A stretch of DNA of 64,000 bases from Pedobacter psychroterrae (GTDB taxonomy: Bacteria > Bacteroidota > Bacteroidia > Sphingobacteriales > Sphingobacteriaceae). The translations under genes were made by a program, and so were the position numbers. Below, piece by piece: positions 1 to 8,041 of the stretch. The stretch lies in the NCBI RefSeq assembly GCF_004331695.1, contig NZ_SJSL01000004.1, positions 1-64,000 on the forward strand, in the 5' to 3' direction. The notes beneath the pieces were generated by a model that worked only from the letters and a program-made list of their open reading frames with translations, ran no database searches and was not told where the DNA came from. Positions within the stretch are counted from its first letter, which is position 1, and each line of letters begins with the position of its first letter.

Positions 1-240
1 ACCCTGATCAGCATTTGACGCAAGCGGGCTGCCCGACTCCCAAACCTCGGCCTGGCTGATGTACTTTTTGTACCAGTTCACGAAATAGCGAACTACTTCG
101 CCGCTGCTAAGCCCATACTTACGGCCAAGCTGCGCCTGGCTCAGTTTGCCTTCAAGGTATTCCCGGGCAACGGCAATTTTAAAAGAATCCTCATAGGTAA
201 CAAATGTCCCTGTCTGTGTCCCTTTTCTCGGTTTTTCCAT
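1..240 (-). CDS. IS3-type transposase OrfA, N-terminal part
   Basis: The frame opens with ATG at 240 and stays open for 80 codons to the window edge. The product starts MEKPRKGTQTGTFVTYEDSF and then has KIAVAREYLEGKLSQAQLGR and KYGLSSGEVVRYFVNWYKKY. This is the layout of a transposase OrfA helix-turn-helix: 'FK..VA.EYL.G..S..QLG.KYGLS...V..W...Y'. OrfA proteins bind the terminal inverted repeats and are fused to the OrfB catalytic part by programmed frameshifting in the IS3 family. The frame is intact as far as it can be seen. It lies inside the orfB of an older element, so this is the later insertion. Confidence 0.75.
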   Translation of the reverse strand, partial: MEKPRKGTQTGTFVTYEDSFKIAVAREYLEGKLSQAQLGRKYGLSSGEVVRYFVNWYKKYISQAEVWESGSPLASNADQG

Positions 241-283
241 AGTAATATAAAGTTAAATGGTTAGTCCGAATTTGGTAAGGCAA
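1..283 (-). mobile_element. Left-edge IS3-family element (partial, runs off the window)
   Basis: This is the upstream end of an insertion sequence whose body continues beyond base 1. It carries the first 80 codons of an OrfA-type transposase reading leftward. Its outer end lies near 279-283, where the reading frame of the older orfB (261-725) stops matching transposase and picks up a foreign tail. On the minus strand the sequence ahead of the orfA start reads TTGCCTTACCAAATTCGGAC; this resembles the end of the neighbouring element, which also carries a TCGGACT core about the same distance from its orfA. The exact boundary and target duplication cannot be fixed because the other end is outside the window. 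Confidence 0.65.
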
Positions 284-725
284 TTTTAGGAATAGACACC
301 TCCACTGCGATGGCCTGTCGGTTATAATTATCTATTACATTAAAGGTTCTGAACTTTCTGTTATTGGTGAGTACATCACTCATGAAATCCAATGACCAGG
401 TTTCTCCAGGTCCCTCAGGTTGCAACAATGGTTGTTTAACGCGCTCAGGAATTCGTTTGCGTACCTTCCTGCCACGATTCATACCTAACATCAGATAAAC
501 ACGGCGCACCCGTTTATAATTCCATCCTAGTCCTTCTCTGCGGATACGACTATAATACAAATCCTGTCCTTCTGTAGGATGTTTCTCCGCCAGTTCCTGG
601 AGCTTCAGAATAGTTGCGCTATCATCTTTAACCTTTTTATAATAATACATGGACTTAGGCAGGCAAATTACCTTGCAAGCCCTGCTAATGCTTGTATGAT
701 GTTCAGCCATCACATAAGCAGCCAT
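261..725 (-). pseudogene. IS3-family transposase OrfB, truncated by insertion
   Basis: The 154-residue frame has the N-terminal helix-turn-helix of IS3 OrfB (SISRACKVICLPKSMYYYKK, about residues 12-31), the linker with YSRIRREGLGWNYKRVRRVY, and the start of the DDE integrase core (GETWSLDFMSD, first catalytic Asp at about residue 113; then TFNVIDNYNRQAIAVEV). It breaks at about position 284-290, where the tail IALPNSD belongs to the second insertion element. The second Asp and the Glu of the DDE triad are therefore missing and the protein cannot be active. Reading upstream of the ATG in the same frame gives VLKPCQRKD, the usual OrfA-OrfB junction, so the natural product is made by frameshifting from orfA rather than from this ATG. 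Confidence 0.85.
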
Positions 726-745
726 ATCCTTTCGCTGGCAGGGCT

Positions 746-1012
746 TTAGAACTTTTTTGACAACACGTCTTTCAGTATCTTATTATCCAGAGCAAGTTTA
801 GCATACATGTGCTTCAGCCTTCGGTTTTCCTCCTCCAGCTCTTTGAGCCGACGGAGCTCCTGGTTATCCATCCCTGAATATTTTTTCTTCCAATTGTAGA
901 ACGTGGCCTGGTGTACGCCAAGACCACGGCAGATATCAGCTGCTGTTTTACCTGCTTCATGTTCTTTGATCGCTGCTACGATCTGTGCTTAGGTAATTTT
1001 TGACTTTTTCAT
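746..1012 (-). pseudogene. IS3-family transposase OrfA with premature stop
   Basis: The frame starts MKKSKIT at 1012, hits TAA at 991-989 (codon 8), and then continues in the same frame as AQIVAAIKEHEAGKTAADIC, RGLGVHQATFYNWKKKYSGM and a leucine-zipper-like tail to TAA at 746-748. In relatives the residue after ITxx is usually Glu, so one G-to-T change of GAA to TAA would explain the stop; that is inferred. The HTH_Tnp_1 domain is otherwise complete at 88 codons. Near the 3' end the minus strand carries the A6G heptamer AAAAAAG (758-752), the classical IS3-family slippery site, which links this frame by a -1 shift to orfB. Confidence 0.85.
752..758 (-). other. A6G slippery heptamer for programmed -1 frameshift
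   Basis: The minus strand reads AAAAAAG immediately before the orfA stop (TAA at 748-746). A shift of -1 here joins orfA residues LSKK to the orfB frame VLKPCQRKDMAAY. This matches the known translational control of IS3-family OrfAB fusion transposases. It is a relic here because orfA already stops at codon 8. Confidence 0.7.
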
Positions 1013-1096
1013 CTTACTGTTTTAAAGTTACGAATTTTCGCCTTTTACACAGTCCGATTTTTTGGGAGGGTTACACAGAGGATCAAAGAGCAGCAT

Positions 1097-1240
1097 ATGA
1101 ACGAAGTTTTATACACCTCTGCATCAGTTGATAAAAGTGATTTGTCAATCTTGTCGGAAGATGACTTTTTTCACGCCGTAAAGCAGCTTAATCTTACGAC
1201 TAAAGAATTGGCATTCCTGACTTTTTGGTTTGTGAAATAG
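1097..1240 (+). CDS. Small unknown protein or 3' remnant beside the IS
   Basis: A 47-residue frame starting MNEVLYTSASVDKSDLSILS and ending KELAFLTFWFVK. The frame is also open upstream to the IS end at 1077 (RIKEQH before the Met), so it could be the 3' end of a gene cut by the insertion rather than a gene of its own. I do not recognise it. Composition is normal for coding sequence, with SEDDFFHAVKQLNLTTKELA predicted helical. No ribosome binding site decides the start. Confidence 0.3.
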   Translation: MNEVLYTSASVDKSDLSILSEDDFFHAVKQLNLTTKELAFLTFWFVK

Positions 1241-1330
1241 AGAATTTCTGTAGCTTTCTTTCTTTGCTACATGCATCCAGGAGCAGGAAAGAAAGCTACA
1301 AAAAATAGTGCTATGGGTTATTTCCACCTC

Positions 1331-2320
1331 TCAAAAAACCAGATAATCTTTACTCACCCACTTAGCTTCCATATTTATTTTACACCAGTTGTTCTGCTCT
1401 TTTTCTATAAAAAGCTCTTGCCCTTTGGTATAGCTGCCGACTTTAGCAAAGGTAGCCGCGGGACCAGTTCTAATGTTTAGCGAATTGGCATCTACAATTG
1501 CTCTTTTGACCTCGTAGGTGTAGGTTGCGGACACCCAGTAATCTTTGCTGGACGAAATCTTGTACCAGCCGTTTTGCTCAGCGAAAACCCTCAGTAAGGC
1601 GCCTAAGGTAACCGGGTCCCTATCGGCTTTTGCAGAAGAAGCATTAGCGGCTATACGAACATTCAGACTGGCGGTATTTACGCATGCATATTTTATAGGA
1701 TTTGTTACAATAGTAGGAGGGACTACTGGCTGACCACTGATCTGTTGTGCTACCAGAGGTAAAAAGTTCGCTTCACAGTGTGCCACCTTATTTCCGCCAA
1801 AGAAGTTTGTGCCGGGGCATGTTTTGTTTTTTCCGGTTCCATTATTGCGAGCTCCAGTCTCGAGGTTAAACCAATGATGATATACAATTCTGTTTGTGTC
1901 AACAGCCAGATTAAACCTGGTGCACAAGATTGCGGTCATCTGGATGATGGTATCGCGGTGTGCGGGAGTCATGGTGTCGCCCGAAAGGTCAAAGTTTCCT
2001 ACATGTTCAATACAGATAGCATTGGCATTTTGTCCATAGATACAGGCCGGTGTTTTCTCCAGCGAACGACCTGTTAAGATCGACCCATCAGGAAATGTGC
2101 TGAACTGCTGACCAATATCGCTCCATCCATTGCTGTTAATGTGGTGGTTTTTCATGCTCTGCTGCATTTCAAAATGATTTGTGCCTCTGAAGTCAGTATA
2201 GGAGGGAATGTAAGTATGATGCTGCTGTATGGTGTTGATGGTACGTGCAACATGAATTGACTTGATCCAGGTGGCAAATTCCTGGATTGTCATTTTGGTG
2301 AATCCTAGTTTGGTGGTCAT
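1331..2320 (-). CDS. N-acetylmuramoyl-L-alanine amidase with two SH3 domains
   Basis: Probable zinc amidase of the Amidase_2 (PGRP/T7 lysozyme-like) family, cutting the bond between MurNAc and L-Ala of peptidoglycan. The N-terminal 190 residues form the catalytic domain: the metal-binding HHTY near the front, the substrate-side FPDGSILTGR, VYHHWF, and the CPGTNFFGG motif holding the last zinc-side residues. The C-terminal half has two bacterial SH3 domains, recognised by SLNVRIAANASS and SLNIRTGPAATFAKVGSY, each about 60 residues, which usually bind the wall. The longer frame begins at a TTG (2350); the ATG at 2320 gives MTTKLGFTKM and is preferred. No clear signal peptide, so export may be by another route or the protein may be phage- or secretion-derived. 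Confidence 0.85.
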   Translation of the reverse strand: MTTKLGFTKMTIQEFATWIKSIHVARTINTIQQHHTYIPSYTDFRGTNHFEMQQSMKNHHINSNGWSDIGQQFSTFPDGSILTGRSLEKTPACIYGQNANAICIEHVGNFDLSGDTMTPAHRDTIIQMTAILCTRFNLAVDTNRIVYHHWFNLETGARNNGTGKNKTCPGTNFFGGNKVAHCEANFLPLVAQQISGQPVVPPTIVTNPIKYACVNTASLNVRIAANASSAKADRDPVTLGALLRVFAEQNGWYKISSSKDYWVSATYTYEVKRAIVDANSLNIRTGPAATFAKVGSYTKGQELFIEKEQNNWCKINMEAKWVSKDYLVF

Positions 2321-2432
2321 GGTTTGATTGGTTTGTTTACTGATATACAATATCTTAAATAATATTCAAATAAAAAAAGACCTTAATTAAATTATCAAGA
2401 TTCAATTAGTTCATAAAAAATAGTTCACAAAC

Positions 2433-2471
2433 AAAATCGCTGTGCATCTTGGCAGGATACACAGCGATTTT
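2433..2471 (-). terminator. Rho-independent terminator after the GH76 gene
   Basis: A 12-bp perfect stem (AAAATCGCTGTG at 2433-2444 with its complement at 2460-2471) with a 15-nt loop. On the minus strand it lies 25 bases past the GH76 stop codon and is followed by T-rich sequence. It ends the 5685-2496 operon before the amidase gene, which therefore has its own promoter in 2321-2432. Confidence 0.8.
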
Positions 2472-2495
2472 TTAGGAATTAAAGAAAACTACCTC

Positions 2496-4043
2496 TTACA
2501 ACCCTTCATGCTCCAGTGAAGCCAGGCGTGCCAGCATTTCCAGACAGGCTCCCTGATGCAAGATGTCATAGCTGGTTTGCGTTGCGCCGCCACCTCTGAA
2601 ATCACCATTGATCAGATGGGTGGTTTTATTGCGGGCGCCGGATAACCATGCATTGGCCATTGTCTTTTTATAAGCATTGACATAGGTCGTATTTCCATCT
2701 AACTTATACAACTCTATGAAGCCTCTGAACATGATTGCCTGAAACCATACGTGTCCGGGTTCCAGAATACGGAATGACTCTCCCAATGTGTAGGAATTGA
2801 ATGGTATAAACCACTTTTTGTAAGCAGCTTTGGCAATGTTCTGAGCTTCGGTCAGGTAATGCGCTTCACCAGTGATCTTGTATAAAAGGGAAGCAATCTG
2901 CATTGGCTGACCAGAATTGTAAGCGTATTTCTCTTTGGAGATAACCAGCGCAGAGTTTGGATTGCCCTCATCAGATAAGTGTACATTGTCCCAGTATAAG
3001 TAGTCTAACGGGTCCTGCAGTGTATTTTTTACCCAGGTGTACAAGCTTTTTGCACTATTTAAATAAGTGGTTTCATTGGTTGCCTGATATAGCTTTGCTG
3101 CCAATACGGCCGCAGGAGCAGTGGAACAGGTGTTTTTAGAATTACCATCCTCTTTCCAGTATACTCCACCGCCCATTTTAGCGTCAGTACCAGCAAGGAT
3201 AAAGTTCCATACGATCTTGGCCCTGGCCAGATATACAGGGCTTTTTGTGAGCATGTATAGGTCTACCATGTCAATTCCAACCCAGATATTGTCATCATAA
3301 AACCGCTCGTCGCCGTCTCCGGGATATACTGCGTAGGCCTCAGGTCTGCCATTTCTAGTGTTGCGGAAGTCATCAATTCCCTTTAACAACCTGTTGTCAT
3401 ACAGACTGGCAATTTTTGTTTTATATGCTGGATAGTGCTCAGCCGCTTCTTTTAATGCAGCGTAGCCGGAGAACGCACCTCCATGACCCCATATTACTGC
3501 TGCGCCATCCCAATAGCCGGAAGCCCGCGGGTAACTGGCGCTCCAGATATCTCTGGGCATGCCGTCGAGGTACAATTTTACCATGGATGTCATAAGGGTA
3601 TCCGCACGCTTCAGAAAAATGGGAGCAAGGTCTGCCACTGCCGGACTGTATGGTGTAGCGTCAGCAGTGGTCTGAGCTGATTTTATCCCTGCTTTGTTGA
3701 TCACCACCACAGTTATGGTATACTTAATGGTAGCAGGAACACGGATGGTCAGTTTGGATTCAGATCCGGAAGTTACATTGATCATAACAGGGTTTGGGCT
3801 GGCGCTTGCACCGGTAGTAGTGGGCCTATAGGCGATCTCTGCTTTGATGATGGACTCATCCTCAGGGTTGGTCCAGCTTATTTCCAGTTCCTTTTCATTG
3901 CTTGTAGCAGCCGCTTTTAGTTTGGAAACTGGTTTTACAGTTTTTCCAATGGTGTCTTCCGGTAGTGCTATTATGCCATCTTTTTTGCAGGAGACCAGTA
4001 CAGTAGCATAGATGAAGAGTAGTATGAGGGGAATTCTTTTCAT
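2496..4043 (-). CDS. GH76 family alpha-1,6-mannanase-like surface lipoprotein
   Basis: Likely endo-alpha-1,6-mannanase acting on mannan side of yeast wall or related glycans at the cell surface. A lipoprotein signal (MKRIPLILLFIYATVLVSC, Cys at residue 19 followed by KKDG) argues for the ATG at 4043 instead of the upstream one at 4088. After it comes a fibronectin III-like/DUF4998-type domain of about 110 residues (KLKAAATSNEKELEISWTNP), then the alpha/alpha6 barrel of GH76. The barrel has the family hallmark Asp pair in ERFYDDNIWVGIDM (Asp250-Asp251 from this start), the two residues used for hydrolysis in characterised GH76 enzymes. It is the second gene of a two-gene operon. Specificity within GH76 is inferred. 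Confidence 0.85.
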   Translation of the reverse strand: MKRIPLILLFIYATVLVSCKKDGIIALPEDTIGKTVKPVSKLKAAATSNEKELEISWTNPEDESIIKAEIAYRPTTTGASASPNPVMINVTSGSESKLTIRVPATIKYTITVVVINKAGIKSAQTTADATPYSPAVADLAPIFLKRADTLMTSMVKLYLDGMPRDIWSASYPRASGYWDGAAVIWGHGGAFSGYAALKEAAEHYPAYKTKIASLYDNRLLKGIDDFRNTRNGRPEAYAVYPGDGDERFYDDNIWVGIDMVDLYMLTKSPVYLARAKIVWNFILAGTDAKMGGGVYWKEDGNSKNTCSTAPAAVLAAKLYQATNETTYLNSAKSLYTWVKNTLQDPLDYLYWDNVHLSDEGNPNSALVISKEKYAYNSGQPMQIASLLYKITGEAHYLTEAQNIAKAAYKKWFIPFNSYTLGESFRILEPGHVWFQAIMFRGFIELYKLDGNTTYVNAYKKTMANAWLSGARNKTTHLINGDFRGGGATQTSYDILHQGACLEMLARLASLEHEGL

Positions 4044-4095
4044 TGATAATTTCTTTATAGGGTGTATAGATGGGTTGTAATTGATCATCTGCTGA

Positions 4096-5685
4096 TTAGT
4101 TAGGGCATCCTTTGCTTACAAAAACACTTTTAGGAACCTTAACCTGGGTGTAGTTTCCGCCAAGTTTAGCATTGGCAAGGATCAGGTTGGTTTCATATTT
4201 GCCACCATTGCTGTCTTGGATATGACCAGTTTCCACACCAGCAGTAAAGTTCCAGCGGGCAAGCAGTCCGGTTTGGGTTCCTGTTAATCCGCATAGATTG
4301 TCCTTGATCTGTTGGCCGCTACGTGCTACTGTCCAGACCCTCGCTTCAGATACAGCGCCTTTCATGGCCCTGAAATCCTGTCCGAATGCACGTCCTATCT
4401 CAAACCTGTTGCCGTCTGAACTGCTGGTCAGGTTTACTACTGAATGTGTTTCATCCTGTCTGGCCACAATCAGTACGTCCTGTACGCCATTTATGTACAG
4501 CTTATACTTTTCCTGTACGGTTGTTTTTTCGCAGTCTACCACCAAGGCAATGCTCATCCATTCATTCAGGTTAAAGCTTTTGGTACTTTCCAAAGTGATC
4601 TTATCGCCCAGACCAACTATTTGAAGTGGGTGAGTAGGCCGGAAATCATCGTTTTTACCCCTAATCAGCAGATTACCTTCCAGTCCCATAAAAGTTTGCA
4701 GTCCGCGGTACCCGTCCATCTTGCAGGTCATTTCGAAAGTTACCTGTTTTAGGGTAGTTACCGATTTATCTACAATAGCAATGTCGCTGAAATTAGCATA
4801 GCCAAAGTATTGGTCACTCAGGTTCATAGCGTACGCAGGACCTGCAACCGTAATATTAATGGTCGATTTCTGACCTTTTTTATCTTCTATGATGACTGTA
4901 GTCGTTCCATTGATCTTGCCTTTTATGGTAATGGCATTTCCATTTACAGAAGCTTTGGCTACCAGCGGATTGGTTACAGCAACCTTATAACCGCCATTCC
5001 CTGAACTTACGGTAACGATGTCGCTTCCCTGAACTGCATCTAAAGTGATGGAGGTTTTATCAACGGCCAGACCGGATGGAGCAGTGATGTTGAGTGTGAT
5101 GGTCGCTTCCTTGCCTTTGGCATCTGTAATCTTCACTTTGGCTATACCTGCAGCTGTGGCCTTTACTTTAAATCTTCCATGAGATTCCAGTTTTGATTTA
5201 TCGAGTTCTACAAACTGGGCTGAATTGGTAAGCAGTTCAGTATTGTATCCAAAGTTTCCCGTATTGATGGTTACTTCTGCTTCATTTTTACCTGCTACCC
5301 CGACTTCCAGTGCTGCTTCAGTTTTATCGAGTGTCAAGTCAAACACTTTGGCTATTTCTACATCAATACTAGTTCTTTTAAAGGCCTTATCTGTTATTAC
5401 AATCACTGCATTGGCTCTTTCCTGTTTGCTGGTTGCCGTGATGGTGATGACGTCTCCTGAGATAACCGCCTTAGCGATGTTGTCATCTGATGATACCGCA
5501 GTGTAGTCACCATTGCCGGTGACTATATTAACACTTGTGGTATTGTCGGGGGTAAGGGCCACACTGGATTTATCCAGGGCCAGTTCGACGATAGTGAAGG
5601 TGGGCTCTTCTTTGGAGCAGCCCGGGAGTGACAGCTGACACACAAAAAGGATGATTGCAATGAGGGCATGATTTTTTTTAAACAT
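4096..5685 (-). CDS. Ig-like repeat and LamG-domain surface lipoprotein
   Basis: Probable surface glycan-binding lipoprotein partner of the GH76 enzyme. The signal peptide ends in LSLPGC (Cys23), followed by SKEEP. Three bacterial Ig-like repeats of about 85-90 residues follow; each opens with LALDKSSVAL, LTLDKTEAAL or LAVDKTSITL and has a later ITIT/ITIK strand. The C-terminal 240 residues form a concanavalin-like LamG (Laminin_G_3) jelly roll, with TFEMTCKMDGYRGLQTFMGL, NLNEWMSIALVVD, YKLYINGVQD and GAVSEARVWTVARS. No catalytic residues of a glycosidase are apparent. It lies 52 bases upstream of the chosen GH76 start, in one operon without SusC/SusD. Confidence 0.75.
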   Translation of the reverse strand: MFKKNHALIAIILFVCQLSLPGCSKEEPTFTIVELALDKSSVALTPDNTTSVNIVTGNGDYTAVSSDDNIAKAVISGDVITITATSKQERANAVIVITDKAFKRTSIDVEIAKVFDLTLDKTEAALEVGVAGKNEAEVTINTGNFGYNTELLTNSAQFVELDKSKLESHGRFKVKATAAGIAKVKITDAKGKEATITLNITAPSGLAVDKTSITLDAVQGSDIVTVSSGNGGYKVAVTNPLVAKASVNGNAITIKGKINGTTTVIIEDKKGQKSTINITVAGPAYAMNLSDQYFGYANFSDIAIVDKSVTTLKQVTFEMTCKMDGYRGLQTFMGLEGNLLIRGKNDDFRPTHPLQIVGLGDKITLESTKSFNLNEWMSIALVVDCEKTTVQEKYKLYINGVQDVLIVARQDETHSVVNLTSSSDGNRFEIGRAFGQDFRAMKGAVSEARVWTVARSGQQIKDNLCGLTGTQTGLLARWNFTAGVETGHIQDSNGGKYETNLILANAKLGGNYTQVKVPKSVFVSKGCPN

Positions 5686-6018
5686 AATTGATTTATTTGG
5701 TTAGTAATAGATTGCAGGACACTATAACGATTTAGCTATTTTAATTTAGCAATAACCATTCTTGAAGTTCAATTAACTATTGATCTGGGAGGGTTGCTTT
5801 TTTACAGCGTTAACAAGGTGTTGTCTTGGATTTTGAGGCTCGTCAATCATAATATTTGGCTTATTAGGAAATCCAAGGTATAAAATATTCTTTAACGAAA
5901 CAATTTATATGATATAAATTGATAAAACGGTTTACCAATATCAAATTAGCATATCAGTTATCTTATCCGAGTTTATGGATATATTATTATTTTAGGACCA
6001 TAATTATCGCTTTCATAT
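5686..6018. promoter_or_regulatory. Divergent intergenic region, 333 bp
   Basis: A gene-free, AT-rich spacer between the leftward mannanase operon and a rightward membrane-protein gene; it must hold both promoters. I found no exact TTG/TAnnTTTG pair on either strand. The leftward gene has ACTAACCAAATAAATCAATT just ahead of its ATG, an A-rich leader of the kind seen before other genes here. No hidden frame or strong hairpin was seen. Confidence 0.4.
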
Positions 6019-6894
6019 ATGGACATCAAAGAAACCAAACTGTTAAACCCGACTAATAAAATAGTCTCCACCATTGTATATGTCATTTTACTCCTTGCTT
6101 GCTTTTATTGCCGAGTGTTTGTATTTCCCTGGGGAAACGCTTCATATATAGGTGCCCTGGCAGTTGTTTTGATTTTGGCTATCGTATTTACCTGGATCAG
6201 TGTAGGTGAAAAAAATAAATTTGGCTATTTTATGCTATTGGTATTGTCTGTTGGGATTGCTGTTGCAGGAATAATGGGCGCCCAACAATTGCGTGTCATG
6301 TACATCAACCAGCAAGTAGAAAAATATGGAGTCATCACGCAAGGTCAGATTGTAAATGTTTATACCAGATATAGTACGAAAGGCAGGGATCGTAAGCTGG
6401 CCACATTAGCCTATCGTGCAGATGGACAGGAGGTTTATCAGGATCTGGATAATAAAAAAGCACATATCAAAAAGTATGACAGGGTGAAGCTCATTTATTC
6501 TTCTAAAGATCCCAACATCTTTTCTGTCATTAAAATCGAACAGCCATTCACCCATCCGACATCTGCGGAGCGTAAGGATGCCCGGCCAGTTACTTTTATA
6601 GATACTCCTCCTCAGTTCGGTGATGGTATGCCGGCATTATACGCTTACCTGCGCGACAATTTACATTATCCGCAAGAGGCAAAAGATCAGGGTATCAGCG
6701 GCAAGGTATTTATTTCTTTTGTCATCACAGAAGACGGTTCTGTAGCGCATGTGAAAGTGGAAAAGGGAATAGGGGGTGGTTGTGACGAAGCAGCAGTGGA
6801 GACGGTAGCTAACATGCCTAAGTGGAAACCGGGTGTACAAAATGGTAAACCGGTACGGGTAAAATATAATATTCCCATTTCCTTTAGCTTATAA
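6019..6894 (+). CDS. Membrane protein with TonB C-terminal domain
   Basis: The 291-residue protein has three membrane segments in the first 90 residues (about 15-35, 42-62 and 69-88), then a soluble DUF3592-like beta domain (VITQGQIVNVYTRYSTKG to DPNIFSVI, about 105-175), then a TonB C-terminal domain (PQEAKDQGISGKVFISFVIT, VEKGIGGGCDEAAVETV, KWKPGVQNGKPVRVKYNIPI). TonB C-terminal domains touch the TonB box of outer-membrane receptors, but the proline-rich spacer needed to cross the periplasm is absent, so energy transfer by this protein is doubtful. ExbB/ExbD genes are not nearby. It may be a stress or envelope-sensing protein; function unknown. Confidence 0.7.
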   Translation: MDIKETKLLNPTNKIVSTIVYVILLLACFYCRVFVFPWGNASYIGALAVVLILAIVFTWISVGEKNKFGYFMLLVLSVGIAVAGIMGAQQLRVMYINQQVEKYGVITQGQIVNVYTRYSTKGRDRKLATLAYRADGQEVYQDLDNKKAHIKKYDRVKLIYSSKDPNIFSVIKIEQPFTHPTSAERKDARPVTFIDTPPQFGDGMPALYAYLRDNLHYPQEAKDQGISGKVFISFVITEDGSVAHVKVEKGIGGGCDEAAVETVANMPKWKPGVQNGKPVRVKYNIPISFSL

Positions 6895-6948
6895 GTTAAA
6901 TTAGTATTTTGCATTTAAATAGAACAGTTCATTTATGGAAGAATAATT

Positions 6949-7632
6949 ATGGAGCAGGAGCGGGGATTTGACAGCTTGAATGCGAAAGAATGTGCAGAGG
7001 TATTTCCATCACTAATTGACAATGCGGAGCGCCATTTTGCAGTCGCGCACCACATTGCTACCATCAATGAATTTCCCAATGCCGTTGCCCATTTAATACT
7101 TGGGGCTGAAGAACTGGTCAAAGCCACTGTGCTTATGCTTAAAAGCAAAGAGATCGATGTAAATTATGCCATTGGATACGATATTTTATTCTCAAAGAAC
7201 AACGCCAGACATACCATACTAAAAGATTTTTTCTCTGTATGGATCGGTATAAAAGAGATTCTGAATTTGCCCAAATCTAAAGAACAGTATACATTAAAAT
7301 ACCTTTTTAACATGGTGATCGCCGAGTTTGTCGGCATAGTAAAAGGAAGGGATAATTTGAACTGGTGGGAAAAGGTAGACGGCCTGAAGCAGAGATGTAT
7401 GTATGTGGACTTTAAAAATGCACTGGTACTGCCTGACTTGCAGGTAGCAAAATCAGAATACAACCAAGCACACCACCATGTATATGCGTTCAGGTATGAG
7501 TTTTACCTGTTTCATCATAAATTGCTCAACGCAGCCAAAGAAGAAATCAAAGAATTTCGTGAACAGATGGACAATAAAGAGATTGCTTTATTGCTGGAAG
7601 ATACTTTTCAAAGAAAAAATGTGCTTACCTAA
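6949..7632 (+). CDS. AbiV-like HEPN family protein, candidate phage-defence gene
   Basis: A 227-residue all-alpha protein without signal or membrane segments. The first 110 residues follow the AbiV pattern: a helix of the NAERHFAVAHHIATINEFPN type, then AVAHLILGAEELVKATVLML (compare 'A.lA.lalEE.gKa.ll' in AbiV), then a His-containing helix NNARHTILKDFF. AbiV proteins (HEPN superfamily) block late phage gene expression in Lactococcus by abortive infection; the homology here is inferred from the EE..K and H..xK pattern only. The gene stands alone, 54 bases after the TonB-domain gene on the same strand, so the two might be co-transcribed. No obvious partner toxin or antitoxin. Confidence 0.5.
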   Translation: MEQERGFDSLNAKECAEVFPSLIDNAERHFAVAHHIATINEFPNAVAHLILGAEELVKATVLMLKSKEIDVNYAIGYDILFSKNNARHTILKDFFSVWIGIKEILNLPKSKEQYTLKYLFNMVIAEFVGIVKGRDNLNWWEKVDGLKQRCMYVDFKNALVLPDLQVAKSEYNQAHHHVYAFRYEFYLFHHKLLNAAKEEIKEFREQMDNKEIALLLEDTFQRKNVLT

Positions 7633-8041
7633 ACATCGACAGGTAATATAAAACAAAAGTAGAACCCACGTTTTCCTCACTGGTTACCTTTTATAAACGG
7701 AGTAGAAACGATGATTATTCAAGTTGAAAGATACACATTTTAATGTCATCACCTGAAATCAGGTAAAAAACTAATATTTAGGCCCAGATGTAGATGGTAC
7801 TCATGAAGATGGAACCAGAAGTTCCCCAGAAGATTTTACTGTAAAAAAATAAAGGAGGTCGAAATTAATCTCCCCCCTCTATAATCATCCCTATTGTGTT
7901 ACAAACATATGTAAGTTTAAACGTATAAACCAAATAAATTGCAATATTTATTTTCGTTATTTTCTATTTATACCAAATCTTATTAAAAAACCATACTGCA
8001 TGATGGATTGTTGAAGGATTAAGTTAACCTAAATATTTGCC
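7633..8041. other. Gene-free spacer, 409 bp
   Basis: No convincing gene. There is a 14-bp perfect palindrome ACCTGAAATCAGGT near 7750, and a 22-codon frame without a start codon that ends at a TAA near 7850 (contains DVDGTHEDGTRSSPEDF), which may be the tail of a lost gene. The part next to ligD is AT-rich and should contain its promoter; only a one-mismatch match to TAnnTTTG (AATATTTGCC, just before the ATG) was seen. Confidence 0.35.

Larger units (their letters stand above)
284..1077 (-). mobile_element. Older IS3-family element, inactivated
   Basis: The element holds orfA (746-1012) and the front of orfB (up to 725), both reading leftward. Its intact end is at about 1077: on the minus strand it begins TGTGTAACCCTCCCAAAAAA, followed by TCGGACTGTGTAAAAGG, a typical IS3-family terminal repeat starting with TG. 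The other end has been separated by the second element. Lesions are a nonsense codon in orfA and the loss of the orfB catalytic end, so the copy is dead. Whatever gene lay to the right may have been cut too (see the frame at 1097-1240). Confidence 0.8.

Noticed and set aside
1331..2320. Prophage lysis module
   Set aside because: The amidase could be phage-like, but no holin, terminase or structural genes are near.
5686..6018. Attachment site or origin in the AT-rich spacer
   Set aside because: No repeats, DnaA-box clusters or tRNA end are seen; it is adequately explained as a divergent promoter region.
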